NCBI RefSeq assembly: GCF_031143425.1
Contig: NC_090445.1
Coordinates: 1,578,680,049 to 1,578,744,048 of the forward strand
DNA from: Pleurodeles waltl
Taxonomy: Eukaryota; Chordata; Amphibia; Caudata; Salamandridae
Direction of reading: 5' to 3'
Length of the DNA: 64,000 nt
Shown: in pieces, positions 57,079-64,000 of the stretch
Layout: each line of letters begins with the position of its first letter
Position numbering within the stretch: the stretch's first letter is position 1
Notes under the pieces: generated by a model
What the model was told of the DNA's origin: nothing
Database searches by the model: none
The model's input: the letters and a program-made list of their open reading frames with translations, nothing else
Translations under genes and position numbers: made by a program

Positions 57079-59300
57079 TGTAGGAGGCTGGCCTGGTTTG
57101 TAGTGAGTACCAAGGGGTACTTACACCTTGCACCAGGTCCAGGTATCCCTTATTAGTGTAGAAGAGGTGTCTGGCAGCTTAGGCTGATAGAAAAGGTAGC
57201 TTAGCAGAGCAGCTTAGACTGAACTAGGAGACGTGTAAAGCACCTACTATACCGCTGGTGTCATATGCACAATATCATAAGAAAACACCATACACAGATA
57301 TACTAAAAATAAAGGTACTTTATTTTTATGACAATATGCGAAAAGTATCTCAGTGAGTACCCTCAGTATGAGGATAGCGAATATACACAAGATATATGTA
57401 CACAATACCAAAAATATGCAGTAATAGCAATAGAAAGCAATGCAAGTAATGTACAGTCACAATAGATTGCAATGAGAGCACATAGGTACAGGGGCAACAC
57501 AAACCATATACTCTAGAAGTGGAATGTGAACCACGAATGGACCCCAAACCTTTGTGATCTTGTAGAGGGTCGCTGGGACTGTAAGGAAACAGTGAGGGTT
57601 TTCAAAATAGCCCACCCCAAGACCCTGAAAAGTGGGTGCAAAGTGCACCTAAGTTCCCCAAAGAGCACAGAAGTAGTGATAGGGGAATTCTGCAAGGAAG
57701 ACCAACACCAGCAATGCAACAACGATGGATTTCCTGACGAAAGTACCTGTGGAACAAGGGGACCAAGTCCAAGAGTCACGATCAAGTCGGGAGTGGGCAG
57801 ATGCCCAGAAAATGCCAGCTGTGGGTGCAAAGAAGCTGCCACCAGATGGTAGAAGCTGTGGGTTCTGCAAGAACGACAAGGGCTAGAAACGTCCCCTTTG
57901 GAGGATGGATGTCTCACGTCGTGAAGAGACTTGCAGAGGTATTTCCATGCAGAAAGACCGCAAACAAGCCTTGCTAGCTGCAAGGGTCGTGGTATGGGTT
58001 TTGGATGCTGCTGTGGCCCAGGAGGGACCAGGATGTCGCCAATTGCATGAGGAGACAGAGGGAGCGTCCAGCAAGTCAAAGAGCCCCCTCAGAAACAAGC
58101 AGCACCCGCAGAAATGCCGTAACAGGCACTACAAAGTGGAGTGAACCAGAGCTCACTCGAAGTCACAAAGGAAGGTCCCACGACGCCGGAGGACAACTCA
58201 TGCAGTCGTGCACTGCAGGTTAGAGTGCTGGGGACCCAGGCTGGGCTGTGCACAAAGGAAATCCTGGAAGAGTGCACGGGAGCCGGAACAGCTGCAAATC
58301 ATGCGGTACCCAGCAATGCAGTCTAGCGTGGGGAGGCAAGGACTTACCTCCACCAAACTTGGACGGAAGAGTCACTGGACTGTGGGAGTCACTTGTACAG
58401 AGTTGCTGAGTTCAAGGGACTTCACTCGTCGTGCTGAGAGGAGACCCAGAGGACCGGTGATACAGTCTTTTGGTGCCTGCGGTTGCAGGGGGAAGATTCC
58501 TTTGACCCACAGGAGATTTCTTCGGAGCTTCTAGTGCAGAGAGGAGGCAGACTACCCCCACAGCATGCACCACCAGGAAAACAGTCGACAAGGCGGCCAG
58601 ATCAGCGTTACAAGGTCGCAGTAGTCGTCTTTGCTACTTTGTTGCAGTTTTGCAGGCTTCCAGAGCAGTCAGTGGTCGATTCCTTGGCAGAAGGTGAAGA
58701 GGGAAATGCAGAGGAACTCTGATGAGCTCTTGCATTCGTTATCTAAAGAATTCCCCAAAGCAGAGACCCTAAATAGCCAGAAAAGGAGGTTTGGCTACCT
58801 AGGAGAGAGGATAGGATAGCAACACCTGGAGGAGCCTATCAGAAGGAGTCTCTGACGTCACCTGCTGGCACTGGCCACTCAGAGCAGTCCACTGTGCCAG
58901 AAGCACCTCTGTTTCCAAGATGGCAGAGGTCTGGAGCACACTGGAGGAGCTCTGGGCACCTCCCCTGGGAGGTGCAGGTCAGGGGAGTGGTCACTCCCCT
59001 TTCCTTTGTCCAGTTTCGCGCCAGAGCAGGGCTGGGGGATCCCTGAACCGGTGTAGACTGGCTTATGCAGAAATGGGCACCATCTGTGCCCATGAAAGCA
59101 TTTCCAGAGGCTGGGGGAGGCTACTCCTCCCCAGCCCCAACACCTTTTTCCAAAGGGAGAGGGTGTAACACCCTCTCTCTAAGGAAGTCCTCTGTTCTGC
59201 CTTCTTGGGCCAAGCCTTGCTGGACCCCAGGAGGGCAGAAACCTGTCTGAGGGGTTGGCAGCAGCAGCAGCTGAAGTGAAACCCCGGGAAAGACTCGGGG

Positions 59301-59357
59301 GATCATGGAATCGTCTCCCCAATGCCAGAATGGCATTGGGGTGACAATTCCATGATC
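59301..59357. repeat. Long hairpin within the 3.0-kb LTR
   Basis: Arms of 27 bases run from GATCATGGAAT inward to CCCCAATGCCA, a GAA loop, and back, with only a few mismatches. It lies in the half of the LTR that is 5' on the minus strand (the U3 side). Confidence 0.9.
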
Positions 59358-59398
59358 TTAGACATGTTACATGGCCATGTTTGGAGTTACCATTGTGA

Positions 59399-59430
59399 CA
59401 CTATACATATGTCGTGACATATGTATAGTG
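59399..59430. repeat. Perfect 15-bp hairpin within the 3.0-kb LTR
   Basis: CACTATACATATGTC, GT, GACATATGTATAGTG: perfect arms with a 2-base spacer. It is next to a CGCGTG word and could be a protein-binding palindrome. Confidence 0.92.
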
Positions 59431-59611
59431 CACGCGTGTAATGGTGTCCCCGCACTCACAAAGTCCGGGGAATTTGCCCTGAACAATGTGGGGGCACCTT
59501 GGCTAGTGCCAGGGTGCCCACACACTAAGTAACTTAGCACCCAACCTTTACCAGGTAAAGGTTAGACATATAGGTGACTTATAAGTTACTTAAGTGCAGT
59601 GTAAAATGGCT

Positions 59612-59637
59612 GTGAAATAACGTGGACGTTATTTCAC
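59612..59637. repeat. Perfect 12-bp hairpin within the 3.0-kb LTR
   Basis: GTGAAATAACGT, GG, ACGTTATTTCAC: perfect arms. It is the third palindrome in about 340 bp of this LTR. Confidence 0.92.
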
Positions 59638-60048
59638 TCAGGCTGCACTGGCAGGCCTGTGTAAGAATTGGCAGGGCTCCCTATGGGTGGCACAAGAAAT
59701 TCTGCAGCCCATAGGGATCTCCTGGAGCCCCTATACCCTGGGTACCTCAGTACCATATACTAGGGAATTATAAGGGTGTTCCAGTATGCCAATGTAAATT
59801 GGTGAAATTGGTCACTAGCCTGTTAGTGACAATTTGGAAAGAAATGAGAGAGCATAACCACTGAGGTTCTGGTTAGCAGAGCCTCAGTGAGACAGTTAGT
59901 CATAACACAGGTAACACATACAGGGCACACTTATGAGCACTGGGGCCCTGGCTGGCAGGGTCCCAGTGACACATACAACTAAAACAACATATATACAGTG
60001 AAATATGGGGGTAACATGCCAGGCAAGATGGTACTTTCCTACACCATT

Positions 60049-60363
60049 CTCCACCCAAAACCTGTAAAAGAGAGGAAAATATTTACTTCATGGAAATTAT
60101 AATCAAAATATATAACCAAATGTAATTAATGCAAGTGTGGCTAAGGTAACGGTAGAAGGCAGGCAGTAAAAATAGCTTTACATAGAGTAAGTGTGCATGA
60201 AAGGAAAGAAAAGGAAAGTATACCACAGGTATTAAAAGCCAAAGGGAAAGTGAAAATAAGATGTGTTTCAGATTGTAGTGCATCCATAAAACAATGGTTA
60301 TTCCATGTTCCACATTAATAAATTCAGAGTCTTGCAACACAAAAATACCCACAAATTATATAT
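60049..60363. other. No recognised feature
   Basis: A-rich spacer between the LTR and a MITE. Confidence 0.45.
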
Positions 60364-61008
60364 GGCCTCATTATGAGTTTTGTGGGCTCACCAGGGGACT
60401 GCTAAACTCATGGGTAGGTTGCTACTGCCATGGCGGTGACCTCCCCACTGTGCGTATAACAATTTTCCCACCGGGCTGACCGGTGAAAACATTGTAATAT
60501 GTTTTCCCGCCGGTCAGTCCGGAGGGAACCGTGCTACGATATTGGACTTGGATCCCTTAAGGGAGCTGTGTCCTGTATCGTAGAACAGAGGGAGGCGTCC
60601 AGCATCTTCGGAATGTGCACTGTCTGCAAAGTAGATAGTGCACATTCTGAGGGTGCTGGGCAGGGGGGCTGCTGCACTGCCCATGCAATGGTCAGTGCAG
60701 GGGTCCCCTGCGGTCCTCAACACTGGCTTTCCACTAGCATTTTCATGGTGGGCCCCTGCCATGAAAAGGCCGGCTGAAAGTGGGGTTGTAATCAGCCAGG
60801 TAGCGCTTAGTTCAGCGCCTTCATGGCTGATTACAGGCCCAACAGACATCACCCCGTCAGGATCTGTGATCCTGTTAGGGACGGTGGTTTTTAAGCGGGT
60901 CGACACGTCTAAGTCGTAATTGGGGGGGTTGGACCACCTGGAGTGCAGCTGTCCGACAGTTAACGCAAGTGTGGCTGTCCTTGGACTGCCTCACTCATAA
61001 CGAGGCCC
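60364..61008. mobile_element. Harbinger-type MITE, about 645 bp, GGCCTCATTATGAG family
   Basis: Starts GGCCTCATTATGAGTTTTG and ends ACTCATAACGAGGCCC. The core has TCGGAATGTGCACTGTCTG facing ATAGTGCACATTCTGAGG, the same arrangement as 10616-11139. The target duplication is unclear. No transposase. Confidence 0.8.
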
Positions 61009-61357
61009 TAAGATTCAAAGCACCAATCAAAAAGTAAATAAATTGCTTATACATCTGTAGCATTACTGCACTTATATTTACCTAAAGAACATCAATTAAA
61101 ACCATTCATCAAAAGACAATTAAAAGAAAATACCAATGAAAGTTCACCAAACACAGTCCCAAAGTACATGTGCAGGCAGTACAAAAATACTTCCACACCA
61201 GTTCAGTATCCAAAAGCAAAGATCCCACAAATACATATCAGAAGCATTGTCTTAAAATCATACTCCAATAAAAACTGATTAGAGCAGAGGCAGAAATGCC
61301 CCTTAAAGGCACAAAGCAGATCCCGAACAATAGTCACAAAGTAGCCAGGATCAAAAA
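61009..61357. other. No recognised feature
   Basis: A-rich spacer without a recognisable gene or repeat. Confidence 0.4.
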
Positions 61358-61627
61358 CTAGGGGGCCACCTTAGCACCGCCATAGCATAAATGCTTTTTA
61401 CGGTAGGGGGGCACTAAAGTGGCTTTTCTGCCGCTCCGCTAAAACTTTTTGACGCTAGTGAAGCAAAGCGCCACAATGGCATACAAAATGGTGACACTAT
61501 TGTACTAACAACCACCATGATGCACCGTATTATAAATACTGCACAACTATGGTGTCAGGTGATGGTAGGGGAGCAAGAAAAGTGGCGCATCATAGCTGAT
61601 GCGCCACTTTCTCTTAAATATGGGCCT
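61358..61627. mobile_element. Probable Harbinger-type MITE fragment
   Basis: The right end AAATATGGGCC resembles the GGCCCATA-type terminus at 3408. Just inside it lies a perfect hairpin AAAGTGGCGCATCA, TAGC, TGATGCGCCACTTT (61579-61610). The left end is not well defined. Confidence 0.5.
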
Positions 61628-61779
61628 AGGTGAGTTAAAATATTACAAGCCAACCCAAAGTCAAAAGAGCAGAACAGAGCAAAGCAGAAAAATAGTAAAG
61701 TGAACTAGAAGGATCACAACAATCTAGCAGATGGTAGGTTTTGAAGCCTGAGTTTGCCTGTCTCATTGGTTTCATGAGC

Positions 61780-62250
61780 TATGTAGTGCTTGGTTTGCAC
61801 AGTGTGGTGACATGCTCTGTGGGAGAAAAAACCTAAAGGAATTTGTCTTTTGAAACACATTTTGGACATGTTTATGGTACTCTATTTGCATAAGAGAAGG
61901 CTCAGGGTACTTGTAAGCTCCTCCCTTACACCCTTGTACCCAAAGGAAACAGGCAATTGCAACAATATACTCTCAGAGTCTGTTGTGTAACCCACTATGC
62001 ATTACACTCAAATCCCATGGTACCAGCTCCAGTGAAAATCAGAGCACACAAAATAAGAAGCTAGCTCACAGGACCATAACAAACATCACCCATAACTACA
62101 GCAAACTCTCATTGGTATTATCCATTCCATAAAAAAAAAAAAAATGAATATGTGTATTTAAAATGAGTAAAAAATGATCACTATATTTGATCAACATTAT
62201 TTTTAGAAAAAAGATGACGAAATAACAATTTATATTTGAAATAATCTTGA
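61780..62250 (+). repeat. Dispersed repeat, uninterrupted copy B
   Basis: Uninterrupted counterpart of 19780-19975 plus 21826-22110, with shared words in the same order. It ends just before a LINE. Family unknown. Confidence 0.75.
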
Positions 62251-62279
62251 ATAATATTAATACAACCACCACTCAGCCA

Positions 62280-64000
62280 CAAGATCTGCAGACAAGATAA
62301 ACTTCTGAAACTGGGAGGCGGAATCGCCTTCATCCACAAAAATGAGATGAGCTCCACAGACATGTCAGTCTCCAACATGGAACACCTGTTGTTCAAGCTC
62401 CAAGCCACAGCCAACTTTCACCCTGAGAGGAATGCTCATCTACAGACCCTGGAACTGTGCACCAACCTCAGAGACATGAACTTTTACCTAGAAGACCACA
62501 GATACCTCAAGTCAAAAGCACTCTTCCAACACTTTGGAAGCCTGGGCCTTCCCCAATGAGGAAAGGATCTACCCATGTATCAGGACACATTCTACACCCT
62601 ATTTTCATCACCTTTGACAAAATCTGAACTGACAGGCCCACAGCAGTATCCTAGACAGACCATGCCCTTGTCAACTTCAGCATTTACCCATACCAGTTAA
62701 AAGCATACACACCACCACAAGACCAGCCTGCTGAAACCTGAACAGTATCACTAGCAAGGACCACTCTCAACACCCACTGACCTGAACCCAGCAATAGCCT
62801 CTCCAAAGCCATTAAGAATTTCAACAATTGGACCAGCTTCTGCCCTGTGGAAGATGATTTTGAAGGCAGCATTAACATAAGCAAAGAAATCTTCATGATT
62901 GTGAAGGATTGTTATCTCACCAGGGCCGTCTCGAACTTGATCATCCATTCGCAGGACCTATGCAACTATCTTTCCCAGTCCGTCAACAATAAAACCACCA
63001 CCATTGACAGCAAATTCAACCAACACCTGAACCCCACAGTCCTTGCCAAATGCCTGCTGGTCCTTTCCAAAGAAATAATGCTAAGCACATCACCCCTGAA
63101 GAAACCACTGCCACCACTTAGGAACCTCATCAGACCCCTTTCCGCACCATACCTACTCCAGAGGATTGCAACCCATCAGGACCATGATCATACCCATTTT
63201 GAAGGCCTCCACCTCTTATGTGATCCTCTCAGGTGCTTGAAAATATGTAGCTGTCCTCCCATTGTGGAAAAAACCCTACGCAGACTCTTCAACATTTGCC
63301 AACTACAGACCGAATTCCCTGCTAGCATTACTAGCCAAGGTCTTGGAAACAAATCATCAACAGTCACCTTAATGTGTACCTTAACAACCACCAACTCCTT
63401 GACATTACTCAGTCTAGTTTTAGACCCAACTACAGGACAGAAACTGTCTTTATAACATGCTCAGATGACATCCACATGCCTCTGGACAGAGGAGACACGG
63501 CGGCCCTCATTCTCCAGGACCGCTCCACAGCTTTTGACATGGTCTGCCACCTCATCCTCATCAAATGCATAAACAACAATGAAATCCAAGGACACACACT
63601 CCAATTGATCTGCTTCTTCCTGACTGGAAGGACCCAGTCAGTCAGCTTGGCACCATACACCTCAGACACCAATGACCAGATCTGAGGAGTTCTGCAGGGA
63701 TACTCTCTGAGCCTGACCCTCTACAATGAATAAATGATCCCTCTAAACAGCATCATCTGCTCTCAAAACAAAAATGTCTTCTCCTATACCGATGACACGT
63801 AACTCAGTCTCTTCCTCACAGAGAAGACACCCAATGCCTAATCAAGTTCAGTGCATGCATGACTTAAATCGCTTACTAGGTGAAGGCCATTTGTCTGAAA
63901 CAAGACCGACAAGGCTGAAATTGTGATTTTCAGGAAGAGAACTTAATTGTGTGACTCCAACAGAGCTAGGACTCACAACCGTCCCAAGAACCTCAGGATA
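62280..64000 (+). mobile_element. CR1/L2-like LINE, endonuclease and reverse transcriptase, runs off the window
   Basis: Plus-strand LINE, 5' truncated. Near 62300 it reads LGGGIAFIHKNEMSS then SNMEHLLFKL, matching the endonuclease block 'GGG.A...KN'. Near 63385-63470 it reads LNNHQLLDITQSSFRPNY, then at 63480-63660 DRGDTAALILQD and STAFDMVCHLILIK, and FLTGRTQSVSLAPYTSD, the palm with its first catalytic Asp. Near 63780 it reads VFSYTDDT, the YADD box with Ala replaced by Thr, and near 63915 KTDKAEIVIFRK. Stops and frameshifts are frequent, and the C terminus lies beyond position 64000. Confidence 0.88.

Larger units (their letters stand above)
57079..60043 (-). mobile_element. Solo LTR, 3.0 kb, with perfect target duplication
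   Basis: Ends are TGTAGGA (57079) and TCCTACA (60043), inverted TG...CA termini. CCATT at 57074-57078 and CCATT at 60044-60048 flank it exactly. The minus orientation is suggested by an AATAAAG-type signal on the minus strand near 57315. No retroviral protein is encoded; the internal frames on both strands (for example 57513-58079 minus) show no known domain. It is remarkably long for an LTR. Like the 2.3-kb one, it resembles sequence that I recall as abundant in newts. Confidence 0.88.

Noticed and set aside
57513..59336. Several 60-190-residue frames on both strands
   Set aside because: All fall inside a 3.0-kb LTR defined by exact target duplications; none shows a retroviral or cellular domain.
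1..64000. CRISPR array, tRNA, rRNA or bacterial operon
   Set aside because: No regularly spaced identical repeats, no cloverleaf or rRNA-like stretch, and no runs of closely packed genes; the content is that of a vertebrate repeat-rich genome.

Overview
This window looks like intergenic or intronic DNA from a very large vertebrate genome, most likely a salamander and probably a newt close to Pleurodeles. I find no bacterial genes, no complete host gene, no rRNA, tRNA or CRISPR. It is a dense, nested mosaic of transposable elements: CR1/L2-type and L1-type LINEs, an endogenous retrovirus of ERV1 type, a Penelope-like fragment, two very long solo LTRs, and many PIF/Harbinger DNA transposons and their short non-autonomous relatives (MITEs). 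Harbinger expansion and long LTR sequences of this kind are what I know from newt genomes. The species call is inference, with no search behind it.

Layout. 0.25-1.3 kb: decayed CR1/L2 reverse transcriptase (minus) carrying a 444-bp tandem duplication. About 2.1 kb: one weak candidate host exon. 2.5-3.4 kb: non-autonomous Harbinger. 3.6-9.3 kb: two CR1/L2-like LINEs (minus), the second with endonuclease and reverse transcriptase, followed by a CCAAT/CCCTAA tandem array. 9.7-11.2 kb: a diverged repeat pair, one copy split by a MITE. 11.855-15.550 kb: a complete-ended Harbinger transposon with a two-exon transposase (plus) and a convergent two-exon Myb-like gene (minus), both damaged. 15.8-27.4 kb: MITE fragment, two minisatellites, a Penelope-like endonuclease remnant, a split dispersed repeat, a low-repeat island and a hammerhead-like motif.

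27.5-33.4 kb: an ERV with a deleted 5' half, a damaged pol end, a damaged env split by a MITE, and a 3' LTR. 34.1-35.5 kb: L1 fragment, MITE, then a second hammerhead-like motif. 35.8-42 kb: mostly unrecognised. 42-45.7 kb: an internally deleted L1 (minus). 46.05-47.75 kb: a 1.7-kb non-autonomous Harbinger with a C-rich core. 48.4-50.7 and 57.1-60.0 kb: solo LTRs of 2.3 and 3.0 kb, each with perfect 5-bp target duplications. 51-56 kb: two related L1 3' ends and three MITEs. 60.4-62.3 kb: MITEs and a dispersed repeat. 62.3 kb to the end: a CR1/L2-like LINE (plus) running off the window.

The parts do not act together as a pathway. The only functional unit is the Harbinger pair: a transposase and its Myb-like DNA-binding partner would together mobilise their own element and the many MITEs with similar ends. 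This copy has a frameshift and a His in place of the second catalytic Asp, so it is probably dead. The most novel signals are the two hammerhead-ribozyme-like folds, which fit a Penelope-type source, and the hairpin cluster in the 3.0-kb LTR.
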